64,000 nucleotides of DNA, taken from assembly GCF_002896855.1 (NCBI RefSeq), contig NZ_CP021850.1:2319665-2383664 (forward strand). The letters are read 5' to 3'. The translations under genes and the position numbers were made by a program. Below the pieces are notes generated by a model, which saw only the letters and a program-made list of their open reading frames with translations, made no database searches and was not told the DNA's origin. Numbering within the stretch: the stretch's first letter is position 1; each line of letters starts with the position of its first letter. Origin of the DNA: Clostridium thermosuccinogenes. Its GTDB lineage: Bacteria > Bacillota > Clostridia > Acetivibrionales > DSM-5807. Shown in pieces: positions 33,123 to 41,873 of the stretch.

Positions 33123-33996
33123 TTTTCTTCACCTTCCACAAAGTCAGTTTCCTGCTTGCAGCTTTCTTTTCAAGAAGATTCTTGTTTAAGGCTTTTCTTA
33201 ACATATCCGGCGTAAGGTTTCTGGTCAAACCTCCATTCAGTGCAAAGGAGATTTTACCTGTTTCCTCCGAAACAACAACAGCTATGGAATCCGATACTTC
33301 CGTAATTCCAAGGGCAGCTCTGTGCCTTGTGCCCAGCTCCTTGCTCAAATTGGGATTGTCCGTAAGCGGAAGGAAACATCCTGCAGCCTGTAGCTTGTTG
33401 TTCCTGATAACCACAGCCCCGTCATGCAAAGGGGTATTGGGGGTGAAAATATTCAAAAGCAGTTCAGCTGTAATATAAGAATCCAGCTGGGTTCCAGTCT
33501 TTATTACCTCACCTAATTTAGTATCCCTTTCTATGACGATCAGCGCACCGGTGAAAGTTTTAGACATTTCGGTGGCGGCTTTTACTATCTCCTCTATCGC
33601 AGCAGTAATCTGTACCAGGCTGCTTTCTTCCTCAAAATTGAACAGATTGCTGAATCTGCTTCGCCCAATCTGCTCCAGTCCCCTTCTCAGTTCAGGCTGG
33701 AACACTACCAGGATGGCAATTGCCAGTATTGATATTGTATTGTTCAAAATATATGAAATGGTCCTAAGCTCAAGAAGCTTGCTGATCTCCGCAGCTATCA
33801 ATATGAAGATAACCCCCTTGACCAGCTGCCAGGCTCTCGTTTCCTTCGCCAGCATCACAATCTTGTAGAACACATATGCCACAATTCCAATATCAACAAA
33901 AGCCCTAATTACATCGATAGGGTTGTTAAATCCGATATAGGCTGAAATATAATCTATTAAATTTTGAAAATTCAGAGTAGTTTCCAAATCTGCCAA
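33115..33996 (-). CDS. cdaA: Diadenylate cyclase CdaA (membrane-bound)
   Basis: 293 residues: three N-terminal membrane helices (to about residue 95), a short coiled linker, and the DAC domain. The catalytic DGA motif is in NTPLHDGAVVIRNNKL (near residue 190), and the RHR motif in ELGTRHRAALGITEVSD (near 224), both intact. The enzyme makes c-di-AMP from two ATP and is central to potassium and cell-wall homeostasis. It is first gene of a two-gene operon with cdaR. Start ATG 33996. Confidence 0.96.
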   Translation of the reverse strand: MADLETTLNFQNLIDYISAYIGFNNPIDVIRAFVDIGIVAYVFYKIVMLAKETRAWQLVKGVIFILIAAEISKLLELRTISYILNNTISILAIAILVVFQPELRRGLEQIGRSRFSNLFNFEEESSLVQITAAIEEIVKAATEMSKTFTGALIVIERDTKLGEVIKTGTQLDSYITAELLLNIFTPNTPLHDGAVVIRNNKLQAAGCFLPLTDNPNLSKELGTRHRAALGITEVSDSIAVVVSEETGKISFALNGGLTRNLTPDMLRKALNKNLLEKKAASRKLTLWKVKKNE

Positions 33997-34349
33997 AACC
34001 TCACGTCCTTGCAGTTGCAGCCGTATTTTTACAGCTCGGCATTATTAACTTTTTATATCAATTTATATATCTGTGCTTTATTGAATACCGCAGAATAAAC
34101 AACATTACAAAAATTATATCCTCTTTTTCCATTCTGTAAAAGGTGTTTCAATAGATTTTAATCAAAATTTAATATCTTACATTCGTTCCAATTAAAGGTA
34201 CTATTTTTTTCTATTTATCGCTATTTATATCCCATCGTATTTCATCCGATGCATTTATTTTAATTTAATTATCGACATAATTTATTTATAAAAATAGATA
34301 AAAGCATAAATTTTATGGACAGTTTTTCCTTTAAATCCATTTGAGAAAA
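33997..34349. other. Intergenic, AT-rich, no gene seen
   Basis: About 350 bases upstream of cdaA. No c-di-AMP (ydaO) riboswitch or other known RNA was recognised. Probably holds the cdaA promoter. Confidence 0.45.
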
Positions 34350-34454
34350 TTATTTCCCGAAAAAGAGTGAAATCCCAACAGTTCCGATGGACGTTAAGAA
34401 AAAAATCACTGCAATAATAAACGCGACCAACCTTGAAAATTTTTTATTCACCAT
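34350..34454 (-). CDS. Small single-helix membrane protein (34 aa)
   Basis: A 34-codon frame: a basic start MVNKKFSRL, one hydrophobic helix (VAFIIAVIFFLTSIGTVGISL), and a short FFGK end, stop TAA at 34352-34350. AGGATGG lies seven bases upstream of the ATG. The 'short basic N-terminus plus one helix' layout resembles small Firmicute proteins such as Prli42 or DUF4044, though identity is not claimed. It lies between cdaA and the Arc-type repressor gene, all on the minus strand. Confidence 0.55.
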   Translation of the reverse strand: MVNKKFSRLVAFIIAVIFFLTSIGTVGISLFFGK

Positions 34455-34699
34455 ACACATCCCATCCTGTTATCATAATAAATCATGCAGTAAGGCAGCA
34501 AGCCTTAACATACTGCTATTAGGCAATTTAATTATTATAAAACTTATTATAAATATAAATTACCAAATATCAAATATATGGGCAGAAAATTTTTATGCTT
34601 AAGAGGATTTTCATTTTTCATATTGAATATTTTTTTAATATCGATTATTATTAGTAGTAACAGGTAAAGTACTCATCTAAGAGATAATGCTTTTCCTAT
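34455..34699. other. Intergenic, AT-rich, no gene seen
   Basis: Sequence between the 34-aa membrane protein start and the terminator at 34702. Plus-strand frame 34387-34602 is the antisense of the small protein and is not protein-like. Confidence 0.4.
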
Positions 34700-34701
34700 C
34701 T

Positions 34702-34751
34702 AAAAAACACTAGTATGGAACGATTCTCCCCTGTTGCATACTAGTGTTTTT
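34702..34751 (-). terminator. Bidirectional intrinsic terminator
   Basis: AAAAAACACTAGTATG (34702-34717) pairs with CATACTAGTGTTTTT (34737-34751). T-runs flank the stem on both strands. It follows the Arc-type repressor gene on the minus strand. Confidence 0.85.
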
Positions 34752-34786
34752 CATTTATTTAGAATATATATCCCTGAAAATCAACT

Positions 34787-34972
34787 TTAAACATCTTTAT
34801 CCGTATTATCGATGTTCTTTTTTTTGCGTTGCTTCACACACTCTGTCAACAGGTACTCTATCTGTCCATTTAGAGAGCGGAACTCATCCTCCGACCAAGC
34901 CACCAATTCTTTCCAAAGGGATGATGACAGCCTGAGCAGAATCTGTTTTTTCTCATTATTCTTGTTTTCCAT
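34787..34972 (-). CDS. Arc/MetJ-type ribbon-helix-helix DNA-binding protein
   Basis: 61 residues. KKQILLRLSSSLWKELVAWS (residues 8-27) gives the N-terminal beta strand and first helix of a ribbon-helix-helix repressor, and EDEFRSLNGQIEYLLTECVKQ the second helix; the tail is very basic. The 'RSLNGQIEYLL' words are typical of Arc-family proteins. It follows the SPFH gene by 35 bases in the same orientation and precedes a strong terminator, so the two form an operon. The target is probably the operon promoter. Confidence 0.85.
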   Translation of the reverse strand: MENKNNEKKQILLRLSSSLWKELVAWSEDEFRSLNGQIEYLLTECVKQRKKKNIDNTDKDV

Positions 34973-35007
34973 GCATCATCACCCCACCCTTCTTATTCAT
35001 TAATATA

Positions 35008-36048
35008 TTAATATATTGAACCGCTGTTGACAACCGGCTGGGCATCCCTGTTCCCACAAAGAACAACAAGGAGATTGCTTACCATGGCTGCCTTGCGTTC
35101 TTCGTCAAGATGTACGATATCATTTTCATTAAGCTTTGAAAGAGCCATTTCCACCATTCCTACAGCACCCTCAACTATCATCTGCCTTGCGTCAATAATT
35201 GCCGAAGCCTGCTGTCTCTGCAGCATAGCAGCTGCTATTTCAGGAGCATAAGCCAGATGAGTGATCCTTGCCTCCAATATCTCAAGCCCTGCAATTTCGA
35301 CCTTTGACTGAATTTCTTCCCTCAGTCTTTCCGCAATCTCCCTGCTGCTGCCCCTCAAGGATTTTTCATTGTCATCGCCGGTGGAATCATAAGGATATTG
35401 GCTCACAATATTTCTAAGGGACGAGTCGCATTGGATGGACAGGTATTCCGTATAATTATCCACATTGAAGACAGCCTTTGCCGTATTGACTACTCTCCAT
35501 ATAACTACTATTCCGATTATGATCGGATTCCCCAGCTGATCATTTATCTTTTGCTTCTCATTGTTGAGAGTCATTACTTTCAAGGATATTTTTTTATTGA
35601 GTTTACCCACAGCAGCAGCTCTTTCTGCAGCATTTTTATCCTGATTCAAATCTACAGCAGCAGTAAATGCTGCAGTGGTGGCAGCTGGCATTGTAGGGTT
35701 TATTGCGGTGGCAAAAGGATTGACAAAGTAAAAGCCTTCGCCTTTCAACGTTCCGTAATACTTTCCGAAAAGGGTCAATACAAGTGCTTCCTTCGGCTTT
35801 AATATTTTCAAACCACCGAAAAGTATAGGTCCTGCGATGAAAAGATACAAAGAAGATACTGTTATCAGCATAACACCCAGGATACTGCTTGTATCCCTAC
35901 CTGCAAAAATACATCCGAAGATAAATCCTACCAGAGATGCGATCATAAGCGCAATGTTCAACAGAAGAATTACCATGCCATTTGCCGCTTTCACCTGGAT
36001 TTCCTCATACTGCATTTCTTTTTCATTAGTTTTAAGCGTATTAGCCAT
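35008..36048 (-). CDS. SPFH/band-7 domain membrane protein
   Basis: 346 residues. Two N-terminal membrane segments (about residues 26-48 and 55-80) precede the SPFH domain: [20 protein letters not shown], then [22 protein letters not shown], and [21 protein letters not shown] with [14 protein letters not shown] near residue 260. The C-terminal helix has [21 protein letters not shown]. Such flotillin/stomatin relatives form membrane rings or scaffolds. The small Arc-type repressor follows in the same operon, a recurrent arrangement in Firmicutes. Cellular role not established. Confidence 0.9.
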   Translation of the reverse strand: MANTLKTNEKEMQYEEIQVKAANGMVILLLNIALMIASLVGFIFGCIFAGRDTSSILGVMLITVSSLYLFIAGPILFGGLKILKPKEALVLTLFGKYYGTLKGEGFYFVNPFATAINPTMPAATTAAFTAAVDLNQDKNAAERAAAVGKLNKKISLKVMTLNNEKQKINDQLGNPIIIGIVVIWRVVNTAKAVFNVDNYTEYLSIQCDSSLRNIVSQYPYDSTGDDNEKSLRGSSREIAERLREEIQSKVEIAGLEILEARITHLAYAPEIAAAMLQRQQASAIIDARQMIVEGAVGMVEMALSKLNENDIVHLDEERKAAMVSNLLVVLCGNRDAQPVVNSGSIY

Positions 36049-36386
36049 TACTAAACCCCCCTTTTAGTTGGATTATGTATGATATCATTTTGATATATTT
36101 TTATATTATAATAATATATAAAGGATTTCAAGTAAAATTATGAAAATTCTATGTTCAGATATTCTCCTTAAAGAAAAAGATTTCTTGATAGCCAATTTAT
36201 ATCATTGTTTTGCACTAAAGCATTGCCTGTATCTTTCGTGCCTGTAAAACAAAGCAAAGTCACCTCGTTACAAATGACTATAACCGGCAATAAAGCAATG
36301 GTGATGAGCTTTAAACAACATTTTACGCACAGGAAACGCTAATTGAGAAACTCCAACGGTAGCAAGGCATGAAACTAAAAAAGCGG
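36049..36386. other. Intergenic, no gene seen
   Basis: About 340 bases between the SPFH start and the CPBP gene's terminator. A 35-codon plus-strand frame near 36239-36345 looks mildly protein-like (ending KQHFTHRKR) but has no start signal and may be a remnant. Confidence 0.35.
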
Positions 36387-36414
36387 GATAGCTTAGCTAT
36401 CCCGCTGCTGAGTT
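36387..36414 (-). terminator. Intrinsic terminator of the CPBP protease gene
   Basis: AGCGGGATAGC / GCTATCCCGCT forms an 11-bp stem just after the stop codon at 36420, with an A-run on the plus strand (T-run for the minus strand transcript). Confidence 0.8.
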
Positions 36415-36419
36415 TTCGT

Positions 36420-37328
36420 TTAGTCTACTGATGTGAAAATGGAATCAGTCCTTTTTTTATCATTTCTACGCATCATTAATAGAGCTAATGTTATTACCAG
36501 ACCATAACCAATTATAGCAGGTAACGAAGCTTCAATACCAAACGCGCCACCATTCAGGAGTCTGGACTCAGAAGTTAATTGATAAGAAAATATTGCTGAT
36601 GATGACTCTGCACTTATCTCTAATATTCCACCAATAATAATAAAATTCCATATGCCATGTACCATGGCACTTGCCCATATTGAGTTGCTTTGTATTGCTA
36701 TCAGTGAGAACATAATCCCCACGGCAGTTCCGGCAATTACAAGAATGAGAATGTCAGCTATTTTCGGACTATCCATATTTAAAATGTGTAACATTCCAAA
36801 CAAAACCGAAGGAATGACAACCGCAACTGCTTTTCCCCATCGGATTTCCAATACATGCATTATCAGCCCTCGAAACACCAATTCTTCTGTTATTCCGGCA
36901 GCCAGACATGAACTGAAAATAGCACGCAGAACAATCATAATATTTCTTGATGCTTCATAATTAGATGAAGAAAAATTGCCAGGGGTCAGAAAAATAAAAA
37001 ATGCTGACACAATAAGGGGAAGCACAAAAGAGCAAATAATCCAAATAATGATATTTTGGGGTTTACATATACGAAACTCCTGCAAAGGCAGTTTCAATAC
37101 CCTGCTGATATACAAATACACAAGCAATGACAGTATAACGATTTCTAGCACTGGCCTGATTATTATTACTAAAGCAGAAACCTCTAATTTTGTTATTCCG
37201 TAAAACAAATCGACGGGCAGTGATGCCAATATACTCCCCACTATGAGTATGACAACCCCTATCACTGCATGAAATATTGATTTTAATCCATATTTGTCGT
37301 GCTGAAGATCTAATAAATTTTTCATCAT
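36420..37328 (-). CDS. CPBP-family intramembrane metalloprotease (CAAX protease-like)
   Basis: 302 residues with about eight hydrophobic segments. The family's three motifs are visible: ITEELVFRGLIMHVLE (Glu-Glu...Arg, near residue 142), FGMLHILN (His, near 180), and MVHGIWNFI (His...Asn, near 217). Such proteases (Abi/CPBP) are used in bacteriocin self-immunity, signalling or prenyl-protein processing; no peptide-toxin gene is nearby, so its role is open. GGGAGG precedes the ATG. A terminator follows directly, indicating a single-gene unit. Confidence 0.92.
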   Translation of the reverse strand: MMKNLLDLQHDKYGLKSIFHAVIGVVILIVGSILASLPVDLFYGITKLEVSALVIIIRPVLEIVILSLLVYLYISRVLKLPLQEFRICKPQNIIIWIICSFVLPLIVSAFFIFLTPGNFSSSNYEASRNIMIVLRAIFSSCLAAGITEELVFRGLIMHVLEIRWGKAVAVVIPSVLFGMLHILNMDSPKIADILILVIAGTAVGIMFSLIAIQSNSIWASAMVHGIWNFIIIGGILEISAESSSAIFSYQLTSESRLLNGGAFGIEASLPAIIGYGLVITLALLMMRRNDKKRTDSIFTSVD

Positions 37329-37445
37329 TTACAAATTCCTCCCAGCTGCATTATTACTTCGAAAGCAAATTACTTCTTTTGCACATCACCCCTGGATATG
37401 GAATCGAAATTAAAACCTGCGGTTTTGTGAGACGAAAACTTAATA

Positions 37446-38003
37446 TTATTCTCTGGCTGACGAAAGCATACACTTCCTTATCCATAGTAGTATACTGGTT
37501 TGCCTGCGTTCTTCCTTACTCAGTTTTGAATACTTCTTCAGGTAATAATTAACGCAAAAAATGAGTGCAGAAATTACACCGACATTTAAATACACATCTT
37601 TCAAATCAAAAGTAAACCAATCGAACAAGCGTAAGAAATCCAAGCTTCCGCCCCAAAACACTACATCAACAAAGGAACACATTATACCTGCAGTTAAAAA
37701 TACCACCATTCCATTTAAGAACTTCCTTCCTTGAGTCCATAGATATGAGAGATAATGATAATATAAAAAAACTATTGCTAAAGAAAAAATCTGAGCTGCT
37801 ATCATAAACCATACAGGCGTTTTATATTCAATTATGCTGGCTATCCAATTTAAATATGTATTCAGTACAGGCCGAAAGCGCAAAATATCTGGTATCAAAA
37901 CCATATCAGCATTCACAAAATAATGCGCAATTGCAAGCTTGCTAACCTGATCTATTGCAACTAACACAGCTAAAATAAGGGGACAAGCAAGAGACTTTTT
38001 CAT
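37446..38003 (-). CDS. LspA-like (signal peptidase II-like) membrane protein
   Basis: 185 residues from ATG 38003 (MKKSLACPLIL), which has AGGAGGT five bases ahead; the frame extends to 38021. LVAIDQVSKLAI near residue 15 matches the LspA 'DxxSK' block. The two aspartates expected at the active site are found in CSFVDVVFWGGSLDFL (near residue 107-122), but the usual NxxDR reads SFVDV, without the Asn and Arg. Four membrane helices are present. It is therefore a divergent member; processing of lipoprotein signal peptides is uncertain and a second, canonical lspA is expected elsewhere. Confidence 0.75.
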   Translation of the reverse strand: MKKSLACPLILAVLVAIDQVSKLAIAHYFVNADMVLIPDILRFRPVLNTYLNWIASIIEYKTPVWFMIAAQIFSLAIVFLYYHYLSYLWTQGRKFLNGMVVFLTAGIMCSFVDVVFWGGSLDFLRLFDWFTFDLKDVYLNVGVISALIFCVNYYLKKYSKLSKEERRQTSILLWIRKCMLSSARE

Positions 38004-38282
38004 GATACCTCCTGGAAGCAAGCAATATTAATGTCTACAAATACTTGCCAGTATTTGCTATAATTAAAATCATTATATCATCATATCATAAGAAAATCAT
38101 CAATCAAATATGCGTATATAAATTTGTCAGACCTCCGCTGGCACACTCGAGGCCGCGGACACAGCAATTAAAAACGGCAGCTGTTTCCGAAGCTGCCGCT
38201 TGATAGTTTTCCATCAATATGATCATCAGTTCAAATCTCACTGATGTTTCATATACTTGCAGTAATTACGACCTATTAAAAG

Positions 38283-38918
38283 CTATAATTTGCAGATTTG
38301 AATATTGCCACGATTCAACCTGTAAATCACATCGGCTTGTTTTGCAAGCTCTTGACTGTGCGTTACGACAATCACACACTTATTTAACTCATGGGCACTT
38401 TCTACAAGCAATTTGGTAATTTCTCCCGCTGTTTCTTCATCCAGGTTGCCGGTTGGCTCATCTGCAAGCAGGAGAGAGGCATCGGATGCCAGGGCACGGG
38501 CAATAGCTACGCGCTGCTGCTGGCCGCCCGAGAGTTTCTGTACATTGCGCCTTGCCTCCTCCTTTGACAGCCCAACTTTCTCCAATATGGGTAAGGGAGG
38601 CAATTTAGAAGTTAGGCTGACGTTTTCGGCAGGAGTAAGATAATCAATCAAGTTATAGCTTTGAAAAATAAAAGCAACATTGTTACGTCGGTGAGCGGAA
38701 AGGCCGTTTTCACCTATGCTTTTTCCATCCAGCTTGATTTCACCTTTTGTCGGCTCATCCAATCCTCCGATTAGGGATAGCAATGTCGTCTTACCACAGC
38801 CGGAAGGGCCGAGTATAGCATATATTTTGCGCGGTTCAAAAACCGCATTTATACCTTTCAGGACAGGTTTGTCTTTCTCATAAGCGTAATGGACTCCTAC
38901 CAGTTCCAGTTTCTTCAT
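38283..38918 (-). CDS. ABC transporter ATP-binding protein (MacB/LolD type)
   Basis: 211 residues. Walker [13 protein letters not shown] (near residue 37), the Q-loop [18 protein letters not shown], the signature [15 protein letters not shown] (near 129), Walker [10 protein letters not shown], and the switch [10 protein letters not shown] are all intact. Proteins of this type power FtsX-like permeases that move or sense peptides, antibiotics or lipids at the membrane. The two permease genes lie immediately upstream (gap 12 bases). The two-component system further upstream probably controls the operon. Confidence 0.95.
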   Translation of the reverse strand: MKKLELVGVHYAYEKDKPVLKGINAVFEPRKIYAILGPSGCGKTTLLSLIGGLDEPTKGEIKLDGKSIGENGLSAHRRNNVAFIFQSYNLIDYLTPAENVSLTSKLPPLPILEKVGLSKEEARRNVQKLSGGQQQRVAIARALASDASLLLADEPTGNLDEETAGEITKLLVESAHELNKCVIVVTHSQELAKQADVIYRLNRGNIQICKL

Positions 38919-38930
38919 TATATTTTCCTC

Positions 38931-40325
38931 CTAACTCATTTTTGAAAGTATTTCTTTTGGTTTTAGCCGAATGACGGTGTGGGATGCGATTAAGACAGCG
39001 GCAAGAATCAACAGAGTTCCTATCCCACAGACCCATATCATGTATTCTGGCATAATTTTAATTTCAATTTCCTTTACCAGTTCGGCAGAAGATGCGCCGG
39101 ACAACCTGTCAAAATATTCTGAATAATCGCCTTCAACAAGCTCAGAGCTATCAAAATTCTGCAGATTGGATGCATCTACAACTTGTCTCATAATGAAATT
39201 ACCGGCTACATCGGCAGTCATGTGGCTTAAGGGGTAAGAAAAGCCGAAAGCTATAAGTGCTATTATGAGGCATTCCAATACGAATTGACCAATAATATTT
39301 TCTTTTCTCACACCGATGGACATCAATATCTCGGTTTCTTTTACTCTGCCGCGTATCCAAATGGTCAGCAGCAGTGCCAAAATAGCCAAACTGACAACCG
39401 TTATGATGATAATCAAGGTACGAACCAAGCTCTGCAAGGATTCCAACGGATTGGCAATGGTTTCATACTCCTCACTGTCAATACTAAGGATAAAAGTCTT
39501 ACCCTTTATCAACGGGTGTTCGGCTATTCGGTTATAAACATTTCGAATATCCACAGGGTCTTCAACATAAATGTCCAGAGAGGAGTATCCCGAATACTCT
39601 TCACCGTAAGAATCTTCGGACGCTTTTGCGTCAACGATGCACTGATTGCCGGGCCTTGAGGCTACGGTTAAAGCGTTTTCGCCTGTTCCTTCCGTGCCGG
39701 AGAAAATACCAACAATCTCCCGCTCAACAATTTTATCCGTGTAATCGATATATAGCTGCAATTTGTCACCCACTGATAAATTGTTGTAATCTGCCAGCTC
39801 CTTTGAAATCATTATGACATTGCGGTCTGTTTCCACAATGTGCCTACCTGCCACCAGTTTAAGTTTACCACTGGTAAATCCGCTGTATTTCTCTGAAAAC
39901 ATCGTCTTAGTCATAGCAGAATTAGCACCGTATTTGGTTGGTCCCATATTGATAACAGCCGGCAAATACTTAAAATTGACAGCAGCTGCAAAGATACCGG
40001 GGCTGCTGACAGAGTTATAACCCACTACGCCAGGTATCTCCCGTATTGCTGCAAGAATTTCGTCCGTAATAGGGTCACCTACATACTCCTTGTCATATCC
40101 CCATTGACTCTGTCTGGTAACTAAATTTTTTTCACTCATATCAACTGCCAAGTTAATTTGCCCGCCAACAGATGTGCGTATATTTTTAGCGGCTTCATTG
40201 GCGGAGCTTTCGATAGCGACGCCTGTCAATACAAATGTCGCAACGGCTGTCAGCACCAAAAACAATATTAGACTTCTAAGCTTTTGCCGCCAGCAATAAA
40301 GAAACGCTCTTTGTATAAAACCCAT
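38931..40325 (-). CDS. FtsX-like ABC permease (second subunit)
   Basis: 464 residues: an N-terminal helix, a large extracytoplasmic MacB-like domain (residues about 45-285), and three C-terminal helices. RVKETEILMSIGVRKENIIGQFVLECLII is the FtsX signature, and the C-terminus reads LKPKEILSKMS. The end is nearly the same as in the adjacent permease (LKPREILSKMA), so the pair arose by duplication and probably forms a heterodimer. Gap to the ATPase gene is 12 bases. Confidence 0.92.
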   Translation of the reverse strand: MGFIQRAFLYCWRQKLRSLILFLVLTAVATFVLTGVAIESSANEAAKNIRTSVGGQINLAVDMSEKNLVTRQSQWGYDKEYVGDPITDEILAAIREIPGVVGYNSVSSPGIFAAAVNFKYLPAVINMGPTKYGANSAMTKTMFSEKYSGFTSGKLKLVAGRHIVETDRNVIMISKELADYNNLSVGDKLQLYIDYTDKIVEREIVGIFSGTEGTGENALTVASRPGNQCIVDAKASEDSYGEEYSGYSSLDIYVEDPVDIRNVYNRIAEHPLIKGKTFILSIDSEEYETIANPLESLQSLVRTLIIIITVVSLAILALLLTIWIRGRVKETEILMSIGVRKENIIGQFVLECLIIALIAFGFSYPLSHMTADVAGNFIMRQVVDASNLQNFDSSELVEGDYSEYFDRLSGASSAELVKEIEIKIMPEYMIWVCGIGTLLILAAVLIASHTVIRLKPKEILSKMS

Positions 40326-40337
40326 TTGTTCTACCTC

Positions 40338-41690
40338 CTAAGCCATTTTTGAGAGTATTTCTCTCGGTTTTAGCCTGATAATCATGGAAGATGACAGGAA
40401 TACCGCGCAAAACAATGTTGCTAAAATGCAAATGAATATCACAAGAGATATGTCAGCCGGTAATGCGAGTGTTAGGTTTTGTGTGCTTTTTACCGGTTGC
40501 CCCTCCACTTGTACAATTTGAATGTTCTCCACGATACCCTTGTTAATTCCACCTGCAACAGCTACGGCGAGAAAATAAGCGCCGACAAAGGCAAGAAAAG
40601 CCGTCAAAAGAACCTCTGCGATAAACTGCCCCACAATCTCCTTCCTGGAATACCCAATAGAAAGCAACACACCTGCTTCATGTACCCTGCCCCGCATTCT
40701 CATTGCCAGTATAAGAAGGAGTACTGCAGCGCTTACCAGACAGATGCAAACGAGCAATATCCGAATCAAATTTTGAATAGTGTTAAGTCCCGCGGCAATC
40801 TTTTCATAATTAAAGTCATCATTTAGAATAAAATAGCTGTCCCAATCAATGCTGGTTAAATGTTTTACTTTCCGTACAATTGAGTCCAAATGTATGGGGT
40901 CGGAGAGATAGAATGATACTCCACCGGTATAAACGCCTGCTTGCATCCGGTTCAATGCGACCAATGTATGATGGTCCGTAATCATGAGATTTGAGCAAAG
41001 CCCCGCGGTAGGCTGATAGGCCGCATCCTCCTGCGGCTTTAATATTCTGAAAAAGCCCACAATTTCCACTTCCGCACTGTATGGTGAATCTTTCAAGGTA
41101 TCAATGAATACATCATCCTCCTGCTCAAATTCCGCAGGAGCCAATAAAATCTTATCACCAACGGAAAGCTGATTAATTCTTGCCAGTTCCTCGCTTATGA
41201 TGATGCAGTTTTCGTCGTCAGGAGTGATGTGGCGGCCTTCGCTAAGCTCCAATATCTTATCTGTAAAATAGGGATGCAGAGCAGAATAAGTGTTTGCGGA
41301 TAATCCGCCCATATTATTTTCATCCGTATGACCTGTTCCAGGGATAAAACGAATCTGGCGACTTTTTGCATAAGCAAAATTCCTGGCGTTGTAATATTTG
41401 ATTTCTTCATTTTCCATAATTTGTTGTATTGCCATATCCGTTATTACAGCCTGCTCATCATTTTCAGTATCAATTTTTGATCCATTAAAAGAAAAATCCA
41501 TGGATGAACGAATATGAAACGCTGCTCCGACAGATGTACGCAAGCTTTTAGATACTGCCTGCGTTGTATACAAAACAGAAAAACAGGTTAGCACAAAGGC
41601 TGTTACTATGAAAATAAGCAAAAGCAAAATAAGGGTTTTCCCCTTTTTCCTTGTTAAGTAAAGCACTGTTCTTTTCAGAAAAGACACCAT
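40338..41690 (-). CDS. FtsX-like ABC permease (first subunit)
   Basis: 450 residues from ATG 41690 (MVSFLKRTVLYLTRKKGK), which has AAAGGAGGTGC ahead. The frame extends to 41777, but that would run into the terminator hairpin at 41773-41808. It has the same architecture as its partner: an N-terminal helix, a large outer domain, and a C-terminal FtsX domain (RVHEAGVLLSIGYSRKEIVGQF near residue 350). It is the first gene of the exporter operon. Confidence 0.92.
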   Translation of the reverse strand: MVSFLKRTVLYLTRKKGKTLILLLLIFIVTAFVLTCFSVLYTTQAVSKSLRTSVGAAFHIRSSMDFSFNGSKIDTENDEQAVITDMAIQQIMENEEIKYYNARNFAYAKSRQIRFIPGTGHTDENNMGGLSANTYSALHPYFTDKILELSEGRHITPDDENCIIISEELARINQLSVGDKILLAPAEFEQEDDVFIDTLKDSPYSAEVEIVGFFRILKPQEDAAYQPTAGLCSNLMITDHHTLVALNRMQAGVYTGGVSFYLSDPIHLDSIVRKVKHLTSIDWDSYFILNDDFNYEKIAAGLNTIQNLIRILLVCICLVSAAVLLLILAMRMRGRVHEAGVLLSIGYSRKEIVGQFIAEVLLTAFLAFVGAYFLAVAVAGGINKGIVENIQIVQVEGQPVKSTQNLTLALPADISLVIFICILATLFCAVFLSSSMIIRLKPREILSKMA

Positions 41691-41772
41691 AGCACCTCCT
41701 TTTTGAGGAATTATAGATAAGGAAGGACAAGATACATTTAAGAATAGGACAAGATTAGGACAAGATTTTTCA

Positions 41773-41808
41773 ATCAAAAAAGACCGCTTCGAGGCAGTCT
41801 TTTTTGAT
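41773..41808. terminator. Intrinsic terminator between the two-component system and the exporter genes
   Basis: ATCAAAAAAGACCGC (41773-41787) pairs with GCAGTCTTTTTTGAT (41794-41808) with one mismatch and a 6-base loop, T-runs on both strands. It separates the kinase gene from the permease operon. Confidence 0.85.
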
Positions 41809-41873
41809 TAAACAACAGAAGTTAAAGGAGTTTAAGGCAATTGCTTTTCTATGTAGCGTAATATTTTATTGTA

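Noticed and set aside
33997-34349. c-di-AMP riboswitch upstream of cdaA
   Set aside because: No ydaO-type signature could be recognised in this AT-rich gap.
34387-34602. 71-codon plus-strand frame
   Set aside because: It is antisense to the 34-aa membrane protein, which has the better start signal and composition.
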